This document shows, in pieces, positions 19,370-27,644 of a DNA stretch of 64,000 nucleotides; the stretch's first letter is position 1; each line of letters opens with the position of its first letter. A program made the position numbers and the translations under genes. The DNA comes from Tritrichomonas foetus (taxonomy: Eukaryota; Parabasalia; Tritrichomonadida; Tritrichomonadidae), in assembly GCA_001839685.1 (NCBI GenBank), contig MLAK01001004.1, positions 82,105 to 146,104 of the forward strand. Reading direction: 5' to 3'. The notes beneath the pieces were generated by a model that made no database searches, was not told where the DNA came from, and saw nothing but the letters and a program-made list of their open reading frames with translations.

Positions 19370-20029
19370 ATGAATAAAAACTCAATGATCGCGACGGGGT
19401 CGCCGCAAAACGACCAAACTTTTCGACCAATTAAGCCGCATATATCTTCAAAACGCCAAGGAACTTCCGGAAAAGAAAAAGTCGAATCTATTCCCCAAAT
19501 CGATCTCCGCCAAGCCGTTAAATTGCCCGAGGGTGAAGATTTAAATGAATGGCTTGCCAAAAACGTGTCAGATTTTTATCGCCAGGTCTCAATGCTTTAT
19601 TCAACGATTACCGAATTTTGTACAGACGAACACTGCCCAGTGATGAGCGCCGGACCAGGATATCGCTATCTCTGGTCCGAAGACCAGAGCGGCAGCCATC
19701 CAGCTGAAGTTACAGCTCCTCAATATATTATATATTTATTAAAATGGATTGATTCTCTCCTCGAAAACGAAGAAATTTTCCCATCAACATCGAACGCGCC
19801 ATTTCCCGACGATTTCATTGTCTACGTAAAGAACTGCATGAAGAGATTATTCAGATTTTATGCGCATTGTTATTATCACCATCTTGAAAATTTCCAGGCT
19901 TTGAAAATGGAGAAACTTTTGAATACATCATTTAAGCATTTTATCTTTTTCTCATACGAGTTTAATCTGATTTCTCAAGATCAACTCGAGCCACTCCGCG
20001 ATTACATTGAACTTGTTTTGAATTCATAG
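19370..20029 (+). CDS. Mob1/phocein kinase activator
   Basis: Encodes 219 residues of the Mob1 family, co-activators of NDR/LATS kinases in mitotic exit and Hippo-type signalling. The zinc site is complete: Cys84 and Cys89 in FCTDEHCPVM, and His166 and His171 in FYAHCYYHHLE. Human MOB1 has C79, C84, H161 and H166, so every spacing is identical. Other signatures are the conserved VKLPEGEDLNEWLA, the YRYLW block and the sequence TAPQYI. Length is normal. A ~40-residue N-terminal extension is Ser/Lys-rich and could carry regulatory phosphorylation. Codon use is noticeably GC-richer than neighbouring spacers, suggesting high expression. Confidence 0.95.
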   Translation: MNKNSMIATGSPQNDQTFRPIKPHISSKRQGTSGKEKVESIPQIDLRQAVKLPEGEDLNEWLAKNVSDFYRQVSMLYSTITEFCTDEHCPVMSAGPGYRYLWSEDQSGSHPAEVTAPQYIIYLLKWIDSLLENEEIFPSTSNAPFPDDFIVYVKNCMKRLFRFYAHCYYHHLENFQALKMEKLLNTSFKHFIFFSYEFNLISQDQLEPLRDYIELVLNS

Positions 20030-20886
20030 AAGGGTTTCTACACTACAATCGGTATATTTAATTTAATTTCTTTCAGACTATGAATATATATAAGTTATAA
20101 CTAAATTTTTAAATTTTTTCTTGGATTTTACTTTTTGTGTGAGTTTTTTTGTTACCTGCCTGAAAAGATGATCGTGCTAACAAATTATTGAATACTTTAT
20201 AAAATCACATGTGATGAGTATTCTCGAAATTTCTCTTGTTTGAAAACTTTTTTGTTTTGTTTTAAAGTTTCCTTGCTTATACTTCATTATTCGCAGGAAA
20301 AAAACTTATTTATTCGATGTTAGTGATTGTAATCATATTTTGGGAAAATGATGATTGAGATTCAACAAAAATCATATTGGCATCTTGATTTCATGAGAAT
20401 TTCTTTTAAAAATTATATATATATGAGTGAAATACATTATTTAAATATTTATTTTGATTTACAAATTATTCAATTGTGCAGAAATGAAACAATTTTGTTT
20501 TATTAATTTCAATGTTTTTGTATTGACTTCAGAAATTTATCAATAATAATTTGGACAAAATAAAGGAAATCAAAAGAAATCAAATTTGTATCATAAAAAT
20601 TTTGAAATTAAATATTACCTCATATCAATAATTAGCTATTCATGCAGTTATTAAATTAAACAATATTAGTTATCTATTCAATCATCTGATGAATCACTCA
20701 TAATGATTATATTGAATAAAGAATCATTTTTTCACATTCAATAAGTCACTGACAAGGAGACTGTAAAATTATAGTTACCAAAGAAATGTCATAATTTTTA
20801 TCAGATGTATGTTGTCGGAGTATCAAGTGTTATAAAAAAACAGAAAATATCCAAATTGAAAAACTTTTAATTATTAAACGTATTAA
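20030..20886. other. Intergenic, no gene seen
   Basis: AT-rich, many stops. It carries the 3' flank of Mob1 and ends at the TTAA-flanked inverted-repeat element. Confidence 0.5.
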
Positions 20887-22259
20887 GGGCATAGTTTAGC
20901 AAGAGATGGTTATATTTATTTGAGAGAAATAGGTTGTTTATCGATATCTTCGGGGAAAATTTATGAAATCAATTGTTAACTTAGTTTAAAGAATATATAG
21001 ACGTAGTTAATAAAGATGAAATCATAATAATAATTTATTTCGTTTTTATTCCACACTTTTGGATGACATGCTTGGGGAAATTGAAACTTTTTGTAAGTGT
21101 TTACAATTTACAAAATAATTAACAGAATATTTTGTAAATATAAAATAGAATTATCTTTTTATTTTATCTATAATATTTTATTATATTCTGATATAGCTTT
21201 TTATATTTGATGTTTTATATGATATATTTTTTTCAGCATATTATATTGGAGTGAAAAGTGGATTCATTAAAAAAAGAAGAAAATGATTGAAAAAATTGAA
21301 TGCTATTCAAAGAAAAAATTTTTATCATTCATCTGAGTACTTCGAATATAGAAAAGCATTGCGAAAACAAATCAAAAAACCATTAGACATGAAAGCATCT
21401 CTTTATAAACCCAATCCCTACATCTAGAGTTAACCAGTAAATGAAATAATCATATGATTAGTAAAAATTATTAGTTTCCTATTTTTCCCAGTAACAGACA
21501 TTTCAAGTCCTAAATTTTACATATCAAATTATCTTGTGAATTTCAGAAAGATAGATAATGACTATACTAAAAAAAATTGAATGAAAATAAAATATGAATA
21601 AATTTAATTTGATTTAAATCATTAATATTATTATTTTACATCTCATGCAGCTATTAACTAATAATATAATATATCTTATTACAATATTAACACTATATTA
21701 ATTAGATATCAAAAGATATTTCAAATATAAATTTTCTGATGGTAACTTTTTCAGAAAATGATTATTTTTAATTTGTGAGGCCCCAAAAATGGACTGTTTA
21801 AAACATCTTTATCCAATTTATTTTCTGCATATAATAATAAATAAATTTAATTACCCATTAGAATACAAATACAAATACATAGCAACAATATAAGAATTAT
21901 TTATTTCTTCCAGTTGGGGATACTTAAACAACCAATTTTAAAAAATTTATTCCGGCATTATCGTCATCTATCAAAAATCGTTAGCAGGCAACTTAAATCA
22001 TTCATAGGAATGTCTACAACTTGACGTCGAGCTTTCTCAGCCACGAAAAAATAATTGATGATGGAATCTTCATTTCTCATGATGATAACATTTAACTGAT
22101 ATTTCAGATTTATCAGCTATAATAAAACTATAAAATCATATTTAGGACATCGAACAGGTTTTTGGGATTACATTTTTCTATTTAATTGGAATGTTTGACC
22201 ATCCATGGAGAAATTAAGGCCAAAATATAAATATAACCATCTCTTGCTAAACTATGCCC
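20887..22259. mobile_element. TTAA-flanked inverted-repeat element (1373 bp, non-autonomous or decayed)
   Basis: A perfect 33-bp inverted repeat begins GGGCATAGTTTAGCAAGAGA at 20887-20919, with its complement at 22227-22259. Both ends are bordered by TTAA (20883-20886 and 22260-22263). A TTAA target duplication is the hallmark of piggyBac-type transposons. No long open frame survives inside, and the interior is AT-rich with scattered stops. It is therefore a non-autonomous derivative or a dead copy. The exact repeat arms suggest it was mobilised fairly recently. Assignment to piggyBac rests on the TTAA only. Confidence 0.75.
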
Positions 22260-22414
22260 TTAAATAGTTTTAATTCAAATTTCACAACTCTCCCATTTTT
22301 TCAATCATATTTAATCGGTGAAATAACCTTTTCTGAATCATAAAATGTTTTTCAATAAAATAGGACAAATTTTTCAATAAATTCCATCATTTCTTTGACG
22401 GTTTTTTGAAAAAA

Positions 22415-23371
22415 ATGGAACAAAGATATCGACCTATTGTTGGTCCAGGCCTCGACAAATCACTAAATTTCGAATATATTGCGAATGCACGAACAACAGC
22501 CTACAACGTCAGCGGTGGAAAAAGTTTTCGATACCCAGAAAATTTATCCGACTCACTTGATTTACAAATGCGTTGCTTTGTCGTCCAACTTTTTCATAAA
22601 GCGAATGATCCAGTGACACTCAATTTGACAGTAAAATCCACCAACGGCGCAATTATCAAATTTTCCTTATCAACGCTCGCTCGGAAGCAACCTCAAGCGA
22701 AAGCTACTGCTAAACCATCAACCCGATCAATAAAAGTTCGAATTAGTCCAGTTCCACACGACGAATGGGTAAATCTATGCATCGATTTGGAATATGTTGT
22801 AATGAAGAATTTCCCGGGTGGAGCTTTTGCGTCACTCCAAAACTTCGAAATCAATCCATCGTGCCTCATCCGACATATTTTCATGGTTCCAACTCCTCTC
22901 CGTCCAGAAGCGTCAGGACAAGATTTGCCAAATAAGGTCAAATTTATAGGTGGAATTAAATCATCAACCGTTTTAGTGGCTGAAAATGCACCCAAATCGA
23001 CTTCGAAATCCAGAATTCCACTTCGTTCTCAAGGCGCAAAAGTTAAACCGACAATTTCACCATTAAAACCGAAAAGGCCAAAAACTGTCGTCGGTCATGA
23101 AAAAACAGAAGAAGTTCAATCACAGCGATACAAATCACCTTCGCCAACTTTTGAAGATGATTTCGATGAACAATACGACGATGAAGAGGAAGAGACAGAT
23201 GATGAAAATGGAGCATTCATGGGATCAGCACCTAGAATAAACAGAGCAGACATTGATGTTAAAAATGGTCTTCCTGAGAATGAAGAAGAAGAACTTGAGT
23301 TAGTTTTTATTGAAGCTCTAAACTGTTATTACTGCCCTAACAATCAACAGTATTACCAAATTGATGACTGA
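22415..23371 (+). CDS. CFA20 (DUF667)-domain protein
   Basis: Encodes 318 residues from ATG 22415; the frame is open slightly upstream but without an ATG. Residues ~1-165 form a CFA20-type domain (LNFEYIANARTTAYNVSGG, HDEWVNLCIDLEYV, FEINPSCLIRHIFMVPTPLR), as found in CFAP20, WDR90 and CFAP20DC, which bind axonemal doublets and centriolar microtubules. A basic, Pro/Ser-rich linker follows (~195-240). Then comes a strongly acidic stretch (~242-265) and a C-terminal aromatic motif NCYYCPNNQQYYQID. The tail distinguishes it from canonical ~190-residue CFAP20. A flagellar or basal-body role is inferred from the family. TTTTTCAATAAA sequences lie upstream. Confidence 0.82.
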   Translation: MEQRYRPIVGPGLDKSLNFEYIANARTTAYNVSGGKSFRYPENLSDSLDLQMRCFVVQLFHKANDPVTLNLTVKSTNGAIIKFSLSTLARKQPQAKATAKPSTRSIKVRISPVPHDEWVNLCIDLEYVVMKNFPGGAFASLQNFEINPSCLIRHIFMVPTPLRPEASGQDLPNKVKFIGGIKSSTVLVAENAPKSTSKSRIPLRSQGAKVKPTISPLKPKRPKTVVGHEKTEEVQSQRYKSPSPTFEDDFDEQYDDEEEETDDENGAFMGSAPRINRADIDVKNGLPENEEEELELVFIEALNCYYCPNNQQYYQIDD

Positions 23372-23819
23372 ATTGGATTAATGTTTTGATGATTTCTGAA
23401 TTGGCTTGTTTGATGAAAATAAAAAGTAAATGATATAATGAATGCGTGAAAAGATATATATGTGAGTGGGAAATATGAAGAAGAAGAAGATGATGATGAA
23501 AGGACTATATCCTATAGAACTATTTTTTTTTATGATTTAAATTTTATTTTATTTTTGATTATTAAATTGCAGATTGTGTTTTTTTTTTATTAAATTGACT
23601 TCTTGTTTTACATTTTTCTTACCTCATTTTTTCTTTTAATATTTGTCTAGATTTTATTTCCATTCATTTTTATAATGATCAAAGAATGAACAATCAAAGA
23701 ATGAATAATCAAAGAATGGATGATAAAAGATGATGATAAAAGAAAATCTCTTGATGAAAAACAAAAAAGAAATGAATTGGTTGATAAAATACACTTTATG
23801 GAAAAATCAAATAGAAAAA
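23372..23819. other. Convergent intergenic region with short AATCAAAGAATGA repeats
   Basis: This lies between the 3' ends of convergent genes. Around 23675-23740 a 12-14 bp unit close to AATCAAAGAATGA repeats about three times and then degenerates to GATGATAAAAGAT. T-runs near 23525 and 23580 could serve in 3' processing. No gene is seen. Confidence 0.5.
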
Positions 23820-25178
23820 TTATTCAACCGATGGAATTTTTGTCATTTCTTCAATTACTAGGTCGCTTCCTGTTTCAGCTTCCTGTTGGACTTTTTCAGA
23901 CATTTTCACAAATTCCGCAGCTAACACTTTTTTCTGGATAGATGCTTGATTTTGCAATTCCTTTTGAATTTTTAATGCTTCATCTTTTTCTTTTTGCTTC
24001 TTTTTGATTGATTCCAGTAGTTCTTCTTTCTGTTTTCTTTTATTTTCTTCTTCTCTCCTTAATTTCATAATCTCATCTTTTTGACTTTCAATTCTATTTC
24101 TTAATGCATTTAATTTTGCCTCTGCATCTAATTTTTCATTTTTGAGAGCCTCTGCTGCTTGCAAAATCTTATTTAAATCAGATTCAAGTGATAAATCGAG
24201 TTGCTGTGGTGCAGTAGCAGCTTTTTTTGCATTTTGGGAAATTTGTGAGTGAAGTGAAGTCAAACTTTCAAATTCGGTTTCCAATTGTCCTGTTGTTGTT
24301 TTTTCATCTCGCAATTCGTTTAACTTTTCAAGATAATCGTCAACTATTTGATTATTTGGCATTAACTTTTTCAGTTCTTCTTGGAGTCTTGAATTAGTTT
24401 CATTAGCTGTCAAAAGCGAAAATTCGTTTTTATTCAATTTTGTATTCAAATCATTTAAAATTGAATGGAGTGAATCGATTGTTACTGCATCTTTTTTTTG
24501 TTGTGCTTCAAGACGAATTTGATCACGCTGGTATTCAATTGGAGGCTTTATTTGATTCAATTCGTCTTTTAATGAATCAACAGAAAATTCGTCGTATTTT
24601 GCTAAAGTTGGAAGAATAAAACATTTATTTTGATTACGGTTTTCCATTCGGATTTGATGGACTTGTGATGTGGTTTTTGCAATATTTTCTAATAATTGGT
24701 TTGTCGAATTATTCGATGTTTCTCCCTCCGTCGCCTTTGTTTCTCGTTTCTCGATATATTTTGATGTTTCGTACGAACATTTTCCAAAACATTTCGTAAA
24801 TCGCCCGGAATAATTTAACCTGATATATTCGCCATTTCTGACCGTAGCTTCTGCTTCTGGCCGATATTTGTAATTGGATAAATTTCGCTCTTCGTCAGTG
24901 ACTTCTTTTCCATTAATTAGCCTAATTGAGAATCCAAATGCGAATAAGCACATTTCACGAACAAATGGATATTTACTGAGCGGAGTATTTCGGAAATCTA
25001 TTTCTGTGAGGTTTGGCAAAGTTGTGGCGTGTTTGAAAGTCGTGACGAGGGTATTCGAGATATTTAATTTCTGCAAATTCTGGAATTTTTGAATTCCGTC
25101 AAATGAAAGGACTGGCTGTCCTGACATGTTAATCTCTGTAAAATTAGGTTCTATGTCATGAAAAGAAGAAAAGTTCAT
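23820..25178 (-). CDS. Leucine-rich-repeat / coiled-coil protein
   Basis: Encodes 452 residues. Residues ~14-75 contain short leucine-rich repeats (LQKLNISNTLV, LTEIDFRNTPL), and residues ~75-95 form an LRR cap-like segment ending in LINGKEVTDEER, the pattern seen in SDS22/LRRC-type LRR domains. From ~185 to 445 the protein is a heavily charged coiled coil (LRRIR/EEENKRKQKEELLE-like heptads, rich in Lys, Glu and Gln). LRR plus coiled coil is common in axonemal and centrosomal scaffold proteins, so a cytoskeletal role is plausible, but no specific orthologue is recognised. AACTTTTTC lies 24 bp upstream of the ATG on the coding strand. Confidence 0.8.
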   Translation of the reverse strand: MNFSSFHDIEPNFTEINMSGQPVLSFDGIQKFQNLQKLNISNTLVTTFKHATTLPNLTEIDFRNTPLSKYPFVREMCLFAFGFSIRLINGKEVTDEERNLSNYKYRPEAEATVRNGEYIRLNYSGRFTKCFGKCSYETSKYIEKRETKATEGETSNNSTNQLLENIAKTTSQVHQIRMENRNQNKCFILPTLAKYDEFSVDSLKDELNQIKPPIEYQRDQIRLEAQQKKDAVTIDSLHSILNDLNTKLNKNEFSLLTANETNSRLQEELKKLMPNNQIVDDYLEKLNELRDEKTTTGQLETEFESLTSLHSQISQNAKKAATAPQQLDLSLESDLNKILQAAEALKNEKLDAEAKLNALRNRIESQKDEIMKLRREEENKRKQKEELLESIKKKQKEKDEALKIQKELQNQASIQKKVLAAEFVKMSEKVQQEAETGSDLVIEEMTKIPSVE

Positions 25179-25774
25179 GACAAACTTTTGATTAGATTTC
25201 AGAAAAAGTTTACATCTAAATCAAAATTGAGACTTTTGTGAAGTTCATATAATTTGGTGTTTTTGATAGTATATTTGGCCCCAGAATATTTCCATGTCAT
25301 ATTATGATACAATACTTGCACATTATTCGATGAAATTAATTCAAAAATAATTTATTATCTGAAGAGATCATTCTTATTCATTTGAAGATTGAATCAACCA
25401 AACCATTTCTTTTTCCTTGTGACACCATATGGTGAAAATCCAAGGTGATTTACCACCCTTTGTGATTCTTTGGTCGACAATTTTGTTACAGATTTTAATT
25501 CTGAGTTTATTTGGTTCGAAATCATTTTTGAAAATCTTAATTGATTCAATCATGAAAAACAGAAAACATGAAAAAGTTGAATGCATATGCCGATTTAAAG
25601 CTTTTAGTAAGGATATAATGAAGGGAATATAAAATTGTTTAGTCAAAAGGAAAACACTTGAATGTTGGTCGTAAGAGAGATGAATAATATATAAATAATC
25701 ATGATGAAAATTTTTATTAATAAATTAAAATTCCCGAAATTTTAGAAAGTGAAAAAATAAATAAACAAAAACAA
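25179..25774. other. Intergenic, ambiguous short frames only
   Basis: Two overlapping short frames on opposite strands (25374-25646 minus, 25429-25632 plus) occupy the middle. Neither shows a domain or convincing composition, so neither is called. The rest is AT-rich. Confidence 0.4.
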
Positions 25775-26770
25775 CTATTCTATATTTTCCAAGTTGGCTG
25801 AATGTCTCTTTGACTGCTGATTGTCCAAGGAAAGAGACGCAAACATAGATACAGAATTGAAAATTTGTGTCATTCTCCTTCTTTTTGTTGTTGGAGTGTC
25901 TCCATCACCATTGTCATCATCATCATCAACCAGCGCGACTGGCTTTTTTGTTGGTCTCTTAAACATCTCATTTTTCGATACTCTGCATGTTGGCACATAA
26001 GGAATTAATGAATTTTCTCTCAATTTGCATCTCACAATTAAATGCTTCACATTCACCATGTTGATTTTTGGTGAACAGATTTGAGCGATGTCTTCTTCAT
26101 CACAAAAATCTTCATTTGTTAGCTCTATATCGATCATTTCTTTATAGTGTGTTAAGAGGAGTGAAAAAGCAGAATTTACAAAACCTGACTCTTGCATTGC
26201 ATTTCCTGAATTGTGATCTGAAACAATGATGTTTGGAGCAATACAAATTGAAAGATTTTTAACAGACATTTGATTGGATGATTCATTTTCGGCAATAAAA
26301 GTCAAAAATTCACATAAATAATATAAAATTTTTTTCCGGCATTGATTCAAATTTTCATGAATGAGAGACTTCATTACTTTCAGCTGTTGTGGCTCGGCAT
26401 CATTCGAGTCAATCTCCATGAGTGCAATGAAGCATTCGGCGATCGTAAAAGGGATGAGTGGATCGTGTTCGGACATTCGTCGAAAATATCGCTTTAAAAC
26501 TGTCGCAATCGTATGAATATCTGTGATGTGGCTGAAATCAGTAACTCTTCCTTTGTTAAGTTCTTCGATTAGTTGTTTACATCGAACGTCTGAACCATTC
26601 AATCGAAACAGACCGACAACTTTTTCACAATTTCGTCTCCTCATTTCTTGAATTAAGTCAGTAACGATGAATGGGATCTTCCCACTGAATCTTTCGGGTG
26701 GAATTTCGAAAAATTTGATTTCTTTTGTCATGTTAAAAGATATATATATAATTGACCTTAAATTGACCAT
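25775..26770 (-). CDS. RhoGAP-domain protein
   Basis: Encodes up to 331 residues with a RhoGAP domain over residues ~20-215, which stimulates GTP hydrolysis by Rho/Rac GTPases. The catalytic arginine finger is in GLFRLNGS (Arg56 from the first Met), followed by the conserved YFRRMSEHDPLIP and LSICIAPNI segments. The C-terminal ~100 residues are basic, with an acidic VDDDDDNGDGD stretch and no recognised domain. Two starts are possible. The second Met (26731, MTKEIKFFEIPPERF) fits better because the first 13 residues are unlike the domain and a TCAATT initiator-like sequence lies just upstream of it. The gene is transcribed divergently from the ATG10-like gene about 130 bp away, so they may share a promoter region. 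Confidence 0.9.
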   Translation of the reverse strand: MVNLRSIIYISFNMTKEIKFFEIPPERFSGKIPFIVTDLIQEMRRRNCEKVVGLFRLNGSDVRCKQLIEELNKGRVTDFSHITDIHTIATVLKRYFRRMSEHDPLIPFTIAECFIALMEIDSNDAEPQQLKVMKSLIHENLNQCRKKILYYLCEFLTFIAENESSNQMSVKNLSICIAPNIIVSDHNSGNAMQESGFVNSAFSLLLTHYKEMIDIELTNEDFCDEEDIAQICSPKINMVNVKHLIVRCKLRENSLIPYVPTCRVSKNEMFKRPTKKPVALVDDDDDNGDGDTPTTKRRRMTQIFNSVSMFASLSLDNQQSKRHSANLENIE

Positions 26771-26904
26771 GTAACATTGTTTTTTCAGAAATTATGAATA
26801 AATATTTCAATAGTTTATGTCGTGCGATGTTTGATGGCACAGGATGAGAAACAGATTTTAATTCAATTGTTTACATTTGTAAATAATTGAAACTGAACCC
26901 AAAG

Positions 26905-27351
26905 ATGAATGAAAATGAGTTTCGTGAACAAATTGAAGAATTTGTGAAAACCTATCAAAATGATGGATGGGAATTAAAAAAGGCTGAATATGGTGTTTAT
27001 GCATATAATCCAAGAAAATTTACAAATAAAATGATTGATGATTTACACATTTTTGCTAACTATTATATAAGTTTTGATCAAGTTTTTACTGTTCCTGTTT
27101 TGAGTGCAACTTTTTTTAACGAGCTTGGTCATCAGCTCACTTTTTCGGAATTGATGTCAATTATTCCTGAAAAGCTTGATCTTGGATCAGTTTCTGAAAG
27201 GGAGCATGATCTCACTGGAAAACCCGTTTTCTTTATTCATCCTTGTCATACACAAGAGTTTGTTGATCCATTTTTGAAAATTGGAGCAAGCTATCTTCAT
27301 GTTTGGCTTGTTCGATATGGTCCTCTCTTTTTTTATCGGCTTCCTTTCTAA
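26905..27351 (+). CDS. Atg10-like autophagy E2 enzyme
   Basis: Encodes 148 residues from ATG 26905. The C-terminal half carries the autophagocytosis-associated E2 signature: TGKPVFFIHPCHTQEFV, with Cys114 in HPC as the expected catalytic cysteine that carries the Atg12-type ubiquitin-like protein. The hydrophobic strand before it and SYLHVWLVRYGPLFFYRLP after it match the Atg3/Atg10 fold. The small size and lack of the long flexible insert of Atg3 favour Atg10, but at this divergence the distinction is not certain. It would join Atg12 to Atg5, or substitute in Atg8 lipidation. Confidence 0.78.
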   Translation: MNENEFREQIEEFVKTYQNDGWELKKAEYGVYAYNPRKFTNKMIDDLHIFANYYISFDQVFTVPVLSATFFNELGHQLTFSELMSIIPEKLDLGSVSEREHDLTGKPVFFIHPCHTQEFVDPFLKIGASYLHVWLVRYGPLFFYRLPF

Positions 27352-27398
27352 GTTGCATTATCCACTTTTGTCTGCTAATAAATTTTGTTGTTGATGTT

Positions 27399-27520
27399 TT
27401 TCATATGATCATGATTATCTTTTGTTCATGGTTTTCTTTTGTTCATGATTTTCTTTTGTTCATGATTTTAAAATGCTCATGATTTCTTTTGTTCATGATT
27501 TTAATATGTTCATGATTTTT
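27399..27520 (+). repeat. Tandem TTTTGTTCATGATT repeats
   Basis: About seven degenerate copies of a ~15-18 bp unit built around TTTGTTCATGATTTTC. They lie in the 3' space between the convergent ATG10-like and RhoGEF-Kelch genes. No coding potential is seen. Confidence 0.8.
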
Positions 27521-27644
27521 ATTTACTCTTTTTATGATTAGAGGCTCACATAAGTTGTTCAGGAATAAAAACTCTGAAAATACGATGTATTATAAAACAC
27601 TTCTAATTTTTATTATTATAAAAACACACCAAATCATGACGAAA

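Noticed and set aside
25374..25646. Overlapping short frames on both strands
   Set aside because: They shadow one another; neither has a domain, signal peptide or supporting context.
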